A DNA stretch of 64,000 nucleotides, taken from Cryptosporidium bovis. Lineage: Eukaryota > Apicomplexa > Conoidasida > Eucoccidiorida > Cryptosporidiidae. The stretch lies in assembly GCA_009768925.2 (NCBI GenBank), contig VHIT02000011.1:62001-126000 (forward strand), given 5' to 3'. Below the pieces are notes generated by a model. It saw only the letters and a program-made list of their open reading frames with translations. It was not told the DNA's origin and did no database searches. The translations under genes and the position numbers were made by a program. Below, one piece after another: positions 8,692-18,290 of the stretch. Position 1 is the first letter of the stretch. Each line of letters opens with the position of its first letter.

Positions 8692-10467
8692 TTATTGTAT
8701 TGCATTGCACTCGAAAGGAGCCAAAAAGTTTTCATAAGATGTGTATGATATCTTTGAAAGAAACATTTGGGTAGCAGGCCTACCGGTTTTTTGCAAAAGA
8801 TGTGATATTAGTTGTATTGGCAAGAAAATGAGACTCTCACCATTGCTAAGTGACTTCAAAAGTCCGAACTCACTGAATGTCATTAGAATGTCATTACATT
8901 CAATCCTAGTTGCATCACTCAATTGTTGCACGGTAATGAACTTAGTGTTTGGACAGCACCCTAATGAATCAATAACACATTTACTTTCAGTGGTATTTAC
9001 TTGATTCTGGCTCTGTCCTCTTTTCTCCTTTTGTTTAGAAGATCTAGTTGTTCTCTGATTTTGATTGTTACTTTGATTTTGAGGAATAACATCTTCAAAA
9101 TCTTTAATTGAGGCTGCTTCTCTAAGCAATGATTTTCTTTTGTTATCATCGTCTTTTCTTGGACCATTCCAAAGAATAACATCTTGAGCACCATCCATTA
9201 AAAGTTCTAATAATATGTATCCCCAATATGAGATATAAGAAACCCTACCAAGATCTGACAAAGGCCTTTCAGGTGAACCAGGTTTTTGTTCAAGATGTGA
9301 AAGACAATAAGAAAAATTAATTAAGTACTTTCCATATCCTTTTCTTTGATACTGTGGCAAGATCATTATACATGAAAGATTATTTTTGCTAAATTTTTCC
9401 TTTGAAAAGTACCCTACTATATGATAACCATTCTCGTCATATTCCGTTAGTACATAGAATAAAAATAAGTGCACCGAATTATATAATGTTTTATGATCCA
9501 AAAATAACTTTGATAAAAAACATAAATTTTCGCAATATACCCTAGCTAAACGACCATCGACCTCAAACATAGAAAGATCATCTTGTCTTAGCAATTCGTT
9601 CCCAGGTGGGTAAAACATAATACAACATTTTTGATGTCTTATATATTCATCTGAATGAGCAAAAAATGATAAACAAAATTCACATATATATAATATGTCT
9701 ACATTCTGCACCTCCTTTGGGTATGGAGAATAATACCATGTATCCACCATATAAGCCCCCATTGCTATCTTACCTATAGTTTTTACTTTTGTAAGATCCT
9801 CATGTTCCTTTAAATATTCCTCGTCCATTCCCTCATGAGCTAAGTCATGATAATATGGTATTTCGCCAATAATTATATCTTCACGAGAAACTGAAAGAGC
9901 CGAGGCCGTTAATTTTGGAACGGTTGGTTCAGAGTGTGATTCTGCCTCAACAAAAGATTCACCACGAGGGTTTTGATTATTGTGGCAATGATGATGATGT
10001 TTTGGTTTGTCCTTAGCTAGTGGAAGATATTCATTTGGAACTACTCTTAATGATTCCCAACTAAGCCAACAGTCAAGTCTACGATCTGTACCCTCCCAAT
10101 GTATATAGTAATCATAATTCATAGCTTGATTCGAACTACTCCCTTTTAACTTCACACCCCTTCTTTCTCTGCAATGTACAACTAATGCTGGACGCCAAAT
10201 TCTAATTAAACCCTGGGTACCTGGTTCGATGTTGCCTTCTGATAATCTTTGTATATTTCTTCCTCCTTTTTGTTGTGCATTAGACGAAATTTTCTGTCTA
10301 TATTCGCAACCCATTATTTGTGTTTTTGGTAACAAAGCACCTGGAAATTGCCTCATATAACTATCTAAACCAGATAATCCACCTTTTTGTTTGTAGTCCC
10401 CACCGGAGGACATCTTCTGCCCTTTTTTTATTACTTTTGTAGAATCCTCCTTGCTGCTTTTGGCCAT
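8692..10467 (-). CDS. MYST-family histone acetyltransferase (Esa1/Tip60 type)
   Basis: 591 aa. MYST enzymes transfer acetyl from acetyl-CoA to histone lysines, usually H4, in the nucleus. A chromo-barrel-like region lies at about 85-145 (YYIHWEGTDRRLDCWLSWE). The MYST domain follows from about 215: a C2HC zinc finger (CEFC...H...C, about 260-282), the catalytic Cys in NLSCIMILPQ, the acetyl-CoA loop QRKGYGKYL (about 370-380) and the catalytic Glu in GSPERPLSDLG. A Gln/Lys/Asn-rich insert of about 65 residues interrupts the C-terminal helical part. All key residues are present, so the enzyme should be active. An MRG15-like protein, the usual NuA4 partner, is encoded at 54.6 kb. The ATG at 10467 is the first in frame. 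Confidence 0.95.
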   Translation of the reverse strand: MAKSSKEDSTKVIKKGQKMSSGGDYKQKGGLSGLDSYMRQFPGALLPKTQIMGCEYRQKISSNAQQKGGRNIQRLSEGNIEPGTQGLIRIWRPALVVHCRERRGVKLKGSSSNQAMNYDYYIHWEGTDRRLDCWLSWESLRVVPNEYLPLAKDKPKHHHHCHNNQNPRGESFVEAESHSEPTVPKLTASALSVSREDIIIGEIPYYHDLAHEGMDEEYLKEHEDLTKVKTIGKIAMGAYMVDTWYYSPYPKEVQNVDILYICEFCLSFFAHSDEYIRHQKCCIMFYPPGNELLRQDDLSMFEVDGRLARVYCENLCFLSKLFLDHKTLYNSVHLFLFYVLTEYDENGYHIVGYFSKEKFSKNNLSCIMILPQYQRKGYGKYLINFSYCLSHLEQKPGSPERPLSDLGRVSYISYWGYILLELLMDGAQDVILWNGPRKDDDNKRKSLLREAASIKDFEDVIPQNQSNNQNQRTTRSSKQKEKRGQSQNQVNTTESKCVIDSLGCCPNTKFITVQQLSDATRIECNDILMTFSEFGLLKSLSNGESLIFLPIQLISHLLQKTGRPATQMFLSKISYTSYENFLAPFECNAIQ

Positions 10468-11243
10468 CCCTCATTAGTTAATATTACTCCTATATAGCCT
10501 TATATTATCTTTTTCTGTTCACTCCTTATTTATTACCTCCTATTAATTAATTTATTTGTTCACCCTTTCCAAGTTAGGATCACCTTTTAATACCTTTATT
10601 TTTTCCCACTCGTTTATTCCCGCTGTTTTCTTATTCTTACACCCCTCTTTTAATTCAAGAAGTAACAATGATAAAATGACCTAGCGGTAAAAAAAAGATA
10701 TTTTCTAAGTTGCAAATGTTTAGCTTAAATAATTAAGTCAATCAAGCGAAATAAATATAGTTAAGCTGAATAACAATCGCTGAAATTGAATTTTTTGATT
10801 TAGCCTATTTGTATTTAGTGCGTTTAGATACTTTTATTCGACTCTGCGTTATTCTTCATTACATTACAAGTAATTAGTTTACTTTTAGGTGAAGAAAAAT
10901 ATCGGTATTAGTAATTAAATAGTGTTGCTTAAATATATTTGTAAACAACTATATTTATAATATGCAGTCTGCTTAGCTTCACTATCACACACAAATTTAA
11001 ATTGTCTTATCATCATAGCATCTAATAATACATCTCAAAAGGAGGTATCACTCCCGCTTGAAAATATCGATACCAGTTTACGGACAAAATATCTACATGT
11101 GAAACAGGTACTAAATCAGAATTTAGGAAAATAAGAAAACATTTCAAGAAAAGTATGATTTAAAGGTAGTGCAGAAATTTAATACAGTATAATATGGTGT
11201 GACCTAGGTAATTATTCTGTATATAACTAATTATAAATATTTG
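10468..11243. other. intergenic, upstream of the MYST gene
   Basis: The first 200 bases are pyrimidine-rich on the plus strand, as expected for the 5' leader of the minus-strand MYST gene. E2F-like half sites occur at 10617-10624 (TTCCCGCT) and 11051-11060 (CTCCCGCTTG). Open frames on both strands around 10780-10890 are short and unconvincing. Confidence 0.5.
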
Positions 11244-13949
11244 TTATGACAAGTGTTGATACTTCTCAATTCCGTCATATATTTTAGTAACAAGTAACTC
11301 TTTGAGATTTGAATCGCCAATAAAAGGATGAGTGAAATCGGAAACAGTATAGGCAAAGAGAACGTCAATCCAATTTTTGTAAATAGATGAGATAACATCC
11401 AAACCAGTAATATCATTAAATGATAAATCTTTATGTTTTATATTGCCATAACAATTATGCTCATTGTATTCATCCACAACTTTTAGACAATACAAACAAT
11501 ATAAAGATACAATTGTGTTAGGAACAGAATGAGGATTAATTGAAACTAAGCTTTCAATGGCATCTTCAAAAACCAACTTGAGAATATCTATATTATTATA
11601 ATCGTTTACGGCTAAATCTTTATTATCACCTAATAAGCATTTGCTGCAAAAAACATGTTCAAGAAAATTACATATTCTGATGCAATTTTCCCTAGTTTTA
11701 TCAGTGATGGAGGATTCCCAAATGTTTTCATTGAAATTCCACACAGGTTTATATATAAGACTGAATACAGGTTCAACTCGTTTGGAAAAACAAATAATTG
11801 TATTTAGAAAAGGTGGGAGTTCAATATTATTGTCAGCATCATTACTACTGTTACTAATATTCATATCACCATATAATAATGGAAATAAATGTATTATTTC
11901 CTCAATGATGTCGTTTAGTGAGAAAAATTCAAGTAAAAATTTAGTTTGTTTATCAATAGGAATATTAATTGAAAAATTTAGGTCGTTATTTCCATTATAA
12001 TTATGACCAAGAATACTATTATAGTCTTCAGGGAACTCATTTTGAAATTTGTAGATTGAAAATAAATCATCGTTTGATTTATCAATATCATTACTTGATT
12101 TCAGATACTTTGGACAAGAATTTAATTTCAAAAAATAACAAGGAGGAACGTTTAAAAAGTGTTCTAATGCTAACCAAATTATATAATTATTTTTACTATA
12201 GCCCTCACTCCTATCGTTAAAATAGAGATCGTTATTAATATAATCCAAATAGGAAAGTTCCATTAACAATACAATTTTTTCTAGATGTAATAAAGCTGAC
12301 CTATACGTTATAAATGAAAATTTGCTGTCGTTATTTAATTTATATTCAATTTTATCCAATGAAATTTTGAATTCTATATTAATTTGATTGTATCTTTCTA
12401 TTATCAGCTTTCTTGAAAAATCTAATCTATGGTCTGCATCTGATATTATTTGAGGAATAAATTCACGAATGAATTTAATAAATACAGAAATTGATTCATC
12501 TATTGTCCAATCAAAATCTAAGTTTGAAAATACACAATTTCTGCAATTTTCGTTCTCGTTCTTTTCGTTTGCCGAGTTGATATTGCTCATTCCGGATTTA
12601 CAGTCTTTGATCAAAAAGATGTTCGAGTCTAAATCGAGTTGGTTATTATCTGATATTTGCTCATATAATAAAGGAATTTTGTTCGTTAACAAAGATAAAG
12701 CAGTTAATGTATCCTCCATGAATTCATCTAAATCAACACATTCTTGAAGATATATTGCTGGATCACAAAGATCTGTCTCTATAAGCCATATCGTATAATT
12801 CATTATTACACGAGATCTTAGATTTTTAGATTTATATTCAAGAGAAACATTTTCTAAAAATCCTTCATAAAACAAAATATCAAATAAATGTGATGCCAAA
12901 AAAGGTCCATATAATTGTGGTGAATTGTAAATATGAAAAACAAATTCATTCATATTCTTAGATAATAAATGCAAAACACCCATTTCATGCTCGAACATTT
13001 CATGAGATTTTCCATTTATAACTGAACCTACAACTTTTCTGTTATGTATTTTACTGTTTTCATCATTCGTCACGCACTGATTTTTGTCTAATTCCATACA
13101 TTCCAAATATACAGAGAGAAATTGAGTAAAGTTATCCAAACTTATACCAGAAACATACATAAATGAGAATATAAATGCTTCCAACCACGAATTCGAACAA
13201 GATTGTATAATACTACCATTTCCAAGAAACCCCTCTATTGAAACTTGAACAACTAATGGAAGTTTATCTTTCAAATTTATAAGGCCTTCCCTTAGATTTC
13301 TATTGTTAGTACTAAGCTCTTTTGAATTTTGGGATAACAAATTCGTAAGGTTCATTACATACTTATCATTCTGGAAAATATTCCAAAGACTTGAGTTATA
13401 TAATTCTGTTTCTTTTAATAACAATATTCTCGTCAGTACTTTACTGAGACTATCTTGTACTTGAACAAATTCTAATTTACATTCTATATCCTTTGATAAT
13501 TCACATGATTCCTTTATATCTAGATACTTATCAGTTAATTCAGTCATCTCTTTTATTATATTTGACATTGTATCTCTCATACCATATTTAGTATACCACA
13601 TGAATAAATTAGTACTTAAGTCGTCATATTTCGAATAATAGACTAAATAAAATAAATCTATTATATAAGCACTAAAATAAAACATATCGAATGTACTATT
13701 CAAACCCTCTTTGTTATCTATATAATTCCCCAAATTATTGAATGATTCAACAAATATGTCTCTGACACTTTTTACATATTCTTCCAATGACTTTGAAATT
13801 ACTTGTTCATTTTTTCCTATCAAATTAGTGTTAACTTCATACTGAAAATTCTCAAATACACTATGCAGTGACCTCGCGACGACCTCCATAAGGGCTAAAT
13901 CTGTCTCTTTATCTATATTTGTTTCATTGCCAACCATACTTTGGTTCAT
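11244..13949 (-). CDS. alpha-helical solenoid protein, Nup85-like
   Basis: 901 aa from the ATG at 13949. The frame opens three codons earlier at TTG. The sequence is helical throughout with Asn/Asp-rich linkers and no membrane segment. A stretch at about residues 330-420 (FLASHLFDILFYEGFLEN, then an Arg-rich link, MNYTIWLIE and CDPAIYLQECVDL) lines up by eye with the Nup85 signature of HLTDLLD followed by the LLLEYASxLF and DYFDYC helices. An earlier SWLEAFIFSFMYVSG fits the xNWYHFLVTRLLY helix. Nup85 is a scaffold subunit of the nuclear-pore Y complex. The protein is longer than yeast or human Nup85, and its last 400 residues do not match anything I know. The call is tentative. Another solenoid such as an importin is the alternative. 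Confidence 0.5.
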   Translation of the reverse strand: MNQSMVGNETNIDKETDLALMEVVARSLHSVFENFQYEVNTNLIGKNEQVISKSLEEYVKSVRDIFVESFNNLGNYIDNKEGLNSTFDMFYFSAYIIDLFYLVYYSKYDDLSTNLFMWYTKYGMRDTMSNIIKEMTELTDKYLDIKESCELSKDIECKLEFVQVQDSLSKVLTRILLLKETELYNSSLWNIFQNDKYVMNLTNLLSQNSKELSTNNRNLREGLINLKDKLPLVVQVSIEGFLGNGSIIQSCSNSWLEAFIFSFMYVSGISLDNFTQFLSVYLECMELDKNQCVTNDENSKIHNRKVVGSVINGKSHEMFEHEMGVLHLLSKNMNEFVFHIYNSPQLYGPFLASHLFDILFYEGFLENVSLEYKSKNLRSRVIMNYTIWLIETDLCDPAIYLQECVDLDEFMEDTLTALSLLTNKIPLLYEQISDNNQLDLDSNIFLIKDCKSGMSNINSANEKNENENCRNCVFSNLDFDWTIDESISVFIKFIREFIPQIISDADHRLDFSRKLIIERYNQINIEFKISLDKIEYKLNNDSKFSFITYRSALLHLEKIVLLMELSYLDYINNDLYFNDRSEGYSKNNYIIWLALEHFLNVPPCYFLKLNSCPKYLKSSNDIDKSNDDLFSIYKFQNEFPEDYNSILGHNYNGNNDLNFSINIPIDKQTKFLLEFFSLNDIIEEIIHLFPLLYGDMNISNSSNDADNNIELPPFLNTIICFSKRVEPVFSLIYKPVWNFNENIWESSITDKTRENCIRICNFLEHVFCSKCLLGDNKDLAVNDYNNIDILKLVFEDAIESLVSINPHSVPNTIVSLYCLYCLKVVDEYNEHNCYGNIKHKDLSFNDITGLDVISSIYKNWIDVLFAYTVSDFTHPFIGDSNLKELLVTKIYDGIEKYQHLS

Positions 13950-14398
13950 TTTTACCAATCTATATGTATTATATACTTTATATTAAAATAACTGTTCCCT
14001 ATTGCCATCAAAAAAAATGTTTAATATTGTTTTTTTATATTCACCAAATTAGATTATTTTAATAATATAAGCAATATAAAATGTTGTTGATAAATACATT
14101 TACAATTTTATTTTTCGAATCCCACTATTTACCTAGCCATACAAATTTGCGCCAACTTTGTTATTTTTATTCACTTGAGATTGAAATCTTTTAATAATAA
14201 AGTAAAATATGTATTTAGACAAAATAATACTTGTAACTTGTTTAGTTAAAATAATACGGTCTTGTTCCACATATTGTTTTCATTGTCATGCGTTTTTATT
14301 TATTTTTTATTTATTTGAATTTCGAAAGGTACATTGATTTTTTTTAATTATTACATACAGGTACTTGTTAAATTTATATCGATACCTTTTTCAAAAAA

Positions 14399-14494
14399 AT
14401 GTCTAGCATTATTTTGAAATGTGTGAGGCGTGCATATCTATTTCTATCATTAATATATTTGTTATTTATTTTTGTACTAGTCACATTCATCTAA
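14399..14494 (+). CDS. possible membrane microprotein (31 aa)
   Basis: ATG to TAA, 31 codons, with a short basic N-terminus (SSIILKCVRRAY) and one long hydrophobic segment. It lies alone in a divergent spacer. AT-rich DNA often produces hydrophobic frames by chance, so support is weak. No family recognised. Confidence 0.2.
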   Translation: MSSIILKCVRRAYLFLSLIYLLFIFVLVTFI

Positions 14495-14860
14495 TTTTGT
14501 TATTAAATTTCTAGTTTTTAATGAATTATCCATTGATCCACATTTATATGCACACAAACATGTATTTCCTTGTCTTCATTTTACTTATTTTGAGGACAAA
14601 TAATATTAAAAATTTAACAAAAAACTGACAATTTGATATTAGTCGCATTAACACTGTCTTTAAACCCTATTTATTTTTTTACCTACTAGATGATTTTCAA
14701 CATACTAGAAAGGGCCTAAATTGTTGCTATTATCACATTCATTTATTAGTGATTACAAATTTGGATAAAATTAATCTAGATTTCAAAATAAAAGAAAGTG
14801 AGATCCAGTCTTATATTACTTTATGCAAATATTCTACATTTTTGCATTTTTAAAGATCCA

Positions 14861-14870
14861 TTAGCGGGAA
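14861..14870. promoter_or_regulatory. E2F-like element TTAGCGGGAA
   Basis: It lies about 120 bases upstream of the PanK-like ATG and matches the GCGGGAA form of the E2F/DP site. Confidence 0.5.
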
Positions 14871-14989
14871 TTTGCTCGGCTTTCAAACTATAGAAAATGA
14901 TTAGGTACAAAAATTTTTAATTAAAAACAAAGTGCCTTAATTTTTTAGAGAATAAATATGTGAATTTGCCACTAATAATCACAATTTAG

Positions 14990-16129
14990 ATGGAAAATCT
15001 TATATGTACGGAATTTTTACTATACAAGAAGGTTGATATATGTTTAGTTGTAGATGAAAATACAACAGATAACAATAACAATCTAGAGTTATTGAACAAT
15101 ATTATGGAGGATGACATGTTTTCAGATAAAATTAGTGTTTTGGAGAGAAAAAATAAGAATTTGAAGAATTGTGAGGACGGCTTTGGTAAAAAAATAGCAT
15201 TTGCAAGACTTGAAATCGATGATTTCAAAATACTTTTTGACAATTATATAAAAGATAATAAAAATATGTTTTTAAGAGTTGTGGGTAACGGAGTAGGGAA
15301 TGAAGTAAATATAAATAATTTGATAAAAAACTATCATGGCATCAATATAGAATCACTTGTTGATAGATTAATAATTAGCAATTCAGTAATAGATAGCAAA
15401 AATATAATCAAGTCAATGGTACAGCTTATTAAAAATTATGATATTAATGATTATTTAGAGTGTTATATCACGAATAATGAATTTAAAAGAACATTAGGCT
15501 ATTATAATTGTTTGGATAACTGCGATATATATAAAAAAAATTTAAATGGAGATGACAAATTACAAGTAAACAATGTCACTTTCATAAATATTGAAAAAGA
15601 ATCAACAAAATATTACCACATTAATTCAGCTGATGACAATAAATTAGAACTAATGGGAGTTTTGGAGATTGGTGAATATACTTTTTTAGGATTGTATAGG
15701 ACAATAGATGCGAATATTAGCTTAAATTTGAGTGACATTACTGACTCAATGCAAGAAGGCAACATAGAAATATGTGATCAGTTGGTTAAAGACATATATG
15801 GCCAATCATACATGGAGGCTAATTTAAACGAAAACGTTGTTGCATCTTCGTTGGGGAAATTGCAATTCATAAATAGTGAACAGAAATCCTCTATTTCATC
15901 AAAAGATTTATTGAAAAGCATAACAATACTATTATCTACAAGTATAATTCAAAAAGGGTTGGTCCACTCCCAGATTACAAACAAGAGAAATATAATAATT
16001 TCTGGTTTCGTTACAAATTTTCCAAAAATAATGGCATCTATTTACAATACACTAAGAGTACTTTCTAATAATGAAATTAATGTTTACTTCCTAAAATCTG
16101 AAATAAACTTGTCACTTATTGACATATGA
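14990..16129 (+). CDS. divergent pantothenate-kinase-like protein (PanK2 type)
   Basis: 379 aa. Type II pantothenate kinase makes 4'-phosphopantothenate, the first step to coenzyme A. The C-terminal half carries the family signature VKDIYGQSYMEANLNENVVA then SSLGK, followed by a helix-rich DLLKSITILLSTSI and IIISGFVTNF, as in human PanK (DIYGGDY..., ASSFG..., VVFVGNFL). The N-terminal half is eroded. The phosphate-binding DIGGTLVK loop is absent (the start reads VDICLVVDENTTDNN), the TGGGAYK segment is reduced to VVGNGVGNEV, and the Gly-rich GGTSILSGSGGGT is replaced by LEIGEYTFLGLYR. In Plasmodium and Toxoplasma two PanKs form one complex, so this could be the non-canonical partner. A pseudoenzyme is equally possible. 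Confidence 0.65.
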   Translation: MENLICTEFLLYKKVDICLVVDENTTDNNNNLELLNNIMEDDMFSDKISVLERKNKNLKNCEDGFGKKIAFARLEIDDFKILFDNYIKDNKNMFLRVVGNGVGNEVNINNLIKNYHGINIESLVDRLIISNSVIDSKNIIKSMVQLIKNYDINDYLECYITNNEFKRTLGYYNCLDNCDIYKKNLNGDDKLQVNNVTFINIEKESTKYYHINSADDNKLELMGVLEIGEYTFLGLYRTIDANISLNLSDITDSMQEGNIEICDQLVKDIYGQSYMEANLNENVVASSLGKLQFINSEQKSSISSKDLLKSITILLSTSIIQKGLVHSQITNKRNIIISGFVTNFPKIMASIYNTLRVLSNNEINVYFLKSEINLSLIDI

Positions 16130-16520
16130 GTCAATTTATGGAAGAACAGAACAAGTGTTTATTTGGAATAAAAAGATCATACTTTGATTACCTTCCCTTG
16201 TATCAATAACTTATAAATAGGCGCCAACAGCTGTACATGATATATGAAATGAAACACCAAACTGCAATAATGTCAAATTTGGATAAGTAGAGAGCATTAT
16301 GTGAATGTTGGTTATATAACTGTGACTAAAGGACTTTTGCAACCATTTTCTGTCTCTAACCGTTTTTACAGTTAATTCCTAACAAAAAAAGAGTGAACAA
16401 TTTAAAGTTCATTTTATTTTGTTATACTTCTCTCAATAGTAGTTCACTTTTATTTTAGACAAAAAAAACTTGAAAACATAATTAACCTACAATAATAGAA
16501 TTAGAAATTAGTTTTCTGTA
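16130..16520. other. intergenic
   Basis: AT-rich spacer between two plus-strand genes. It contains an E2F-like GGCGCCAA at 16220-16227 and nothing else recognisable. Confidence 0.55.
16220..16227. promoter_or_regulatory. E2F-like element GGCGCCAA
   Basis: It lies about 300 bases upstream of the 16521 start and contains the GGCGCC palindrome. Confidence 0.5.
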
Positions 16521-18221
16521 ATGGCAATACTGGGAAAAGAAAATGAAGCAAAAGAAAGATTCAGACCAGGAGATGTATTCCAAGGATACTATTTTCCAGG
16601 GGTGCAATGCGGAAGAACAATATGTTATTACAAGGATATAATTTATTTATTGAGAAAATATAAGAGAAAAATCAGAAAGGTAGAGCAAATAATAAACTTT
16701 AAAGAACCAGGAACATTTAGTATAATGAGTGATATTTACAAGGAAATTCACTTTAGTTCAATACTATTTTGTACCGAATTAGAAGAGAGTTCAGAATCCT
16801 TTCAAATATTAATAGGTGTTATATTAAAGTTGCTTAATAAGGAAATTGATTTGGAAACACTAACAGAAGTAGATAATGAAGAAACTGAAACTGAAAGTAT
16901 TAGTTACGACGAAGATATTAATGTCGATACAAAAAAAAGAAGAATGAGCATTTCCGCAGTGAATGAAGAGACAAAAAATAATAATTGCGACGATGATTAT
17001 TTAAATAATAATGATAATTTGATGGATTTAAGGATCAGTATGATAATAATGCAAAGTTTGGAAGATATAAATAATAATCCTAAAACAGCATCATTACAAG
17101 AAAATAATACTAACAAAATAGATAACGATTCACTGTTAAAAAACTCTGACTTTGATTTATTGCATCATAATATATCATTAATATATATATTGTATCTACT
17201 TCATAAATCTCAGTATATGACCTGCTTAGAAGACAGTTTTTCTGATCTAGAAATTTCGAATGTACAAAGAATACCAATTACAATAGAGACATTTAAGATA
17301 ATAAAAACAATTATAGAAAAATGCAAATCAAAGGGTAATATTTTTCCTGAAGCGGAGCAAATAATATATCAATTAATAAATGATGACATATTAGAAATCA
17401 ACCTTTATGATGGACCGCAATACTACTATCAGGATAGATACGGAAATCCATTAATGCCGGATCCATTAGAAAAAAGATTTGCCGATATTAAAAGTATATA
17501 CTTTGGTGAAAAGACTAGTGATAATTTAAATGATCACTGTAAATTTTTGGATTACCTTCAAGATTTAAAGTCGAGGTTATTTGACAAAATTAGGTTTGTT
17601 ACTGAATCAAGTACAAGTGTTAACGGCTGTGATAACAATTTCAATAATCATAATGATACAGAATTAATTGCCTCGAGTTTAAAAGTGAATAAAGAAGATA
17701 TTTTATCTAATTATAAATTGCTTTATCACGAATTATCCAAAAAAATAATTGAATATAAGAATAATTATTCAAAGTATAAACATAATTATTGCAAATTATT
17801 TTCTAATCCTTCTCCTTTACAATGTGATACAAGTGACATCTTGAATAGACTTAGTAGTGATGAAGTTGTGAATACTGGCAACAACGACAATCCCTGTAGT
17901 GAAAGTTTAAAATTATTTAATGGCACTTATGTAAATTGGGAGGAACTTTTTGTCAATGACAAATTAAATGAAAAACAATTTGTAGATGAACGAGATAAAA
18001 CGAAAACTATTATATTAGATTTAGATAATAATGTAAATATTAATCATTATAATGAAAAAAATGGTAAAAATGTTTTTAAAAATGCAGAAACACAAGTTGA
18101 AGGTGGTGATGGTAACGGGAGCAATATTGAATATGGTTTCAATATAATTAATAGTAACGATGATTCTTTAAAATCTTTATTAGAAAAGATAGAAACATTG
18201 GTTAATAAAAAGATAACCTAA
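16521..18221 (+). CDS. hypothetical protein, 566 aa
   Basis: I do not recognise this protein. The first 110 residues look globular (RFRPGDVFQGYYFPGVQCGR, then a basic helix YLLRKYKRKIRKVEQ). An acidic and Asn-rich linker follows (about 115-205). A second ordered block (about 210-320) contains IYILYLLHKSQYMTCLEDSF and the distinctive GPQYYYQDRYGNPLMPDPLE, a short motif that may be conserved in relatives. The rest is Asn/Lys-rich. It has no signal peptide and no membrane segment. The ATG at 16521 is the first after a stop-rich leader. The 3' end is only 69 bases from the convergent SHLP gene. Confidence 0.85.
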   Translation: MAILGKENEAKERFRPGDVFQGYYFPGVQCGRTICYYKDIIYLLRKYKRKIRKVEQIINFKEPGTFSIMSDIYKEIHFSSILFCTELEESSESFQILIGVILKLLNKEIDLETLTEVDNEETETESISYDEDINVDTKKRRMSISAVNEETKNNNCDDDYLNNNDNLMDLRISMIIMQSLEDINNNPKTASLQENNTNKIDNDSLLKNSDFDLLHHNISLIYILYLLHKSQYMTCLEDSFSDLEISNVQRIPITIETFKIIKTIIEKCKSKGNIFPEAEQIIYQLINDDILEINLYDGPQYYYQDRYGNPLMPDPLEKRFADIKSIYFGEKTSDNLNDHCKFLDYLQDLKSRLFDKIRFVTESSTSVNGCDNNFNNHNDTELIASSLKVNKEDILSNYKLLYHELSKKIIEYKNNYSKYKHNYCKLFSNPSPLQCDTSDILNRLSSDEVVNTGNNDNPCSESLKLFNGTYVNWEELFVNDKLNEKQFVDERDKTKTIILDLDNNVNINHYNEKNGKNVFKNAETQVEGGDGNGSNIEYGFNIINSNDDSLKSLLEKIETLVNKKIT

Positions 18222-18290
18222 ATTAAAACAAATCTGAATAATAAATGGTCAATAGTATGGCATTAATTCAACTAAACATGAATTTATTTA

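Larger units (their letters stand above)
13950..14989. other. divergent intergenic region, 1 kb
   Basis: AT-rich promoter region shared by the Nup85-like (minus) and PanK-like (plus) genes. It holds E2F-like TTTGCGCCAA at 14146-14155 and TTAGCGGGAA at 14861-14870. A 31-codon ATG frame encoding a hydrophobic peptide lies at 14399-14494. Confidence 0.5.

Noticed and set aside
10780-10890. Open frames on both strands in the MYST upstream region
   Set aside because: Short, no ATG on the plus strand, and the minus-strand exon model gives only about 20 residues.
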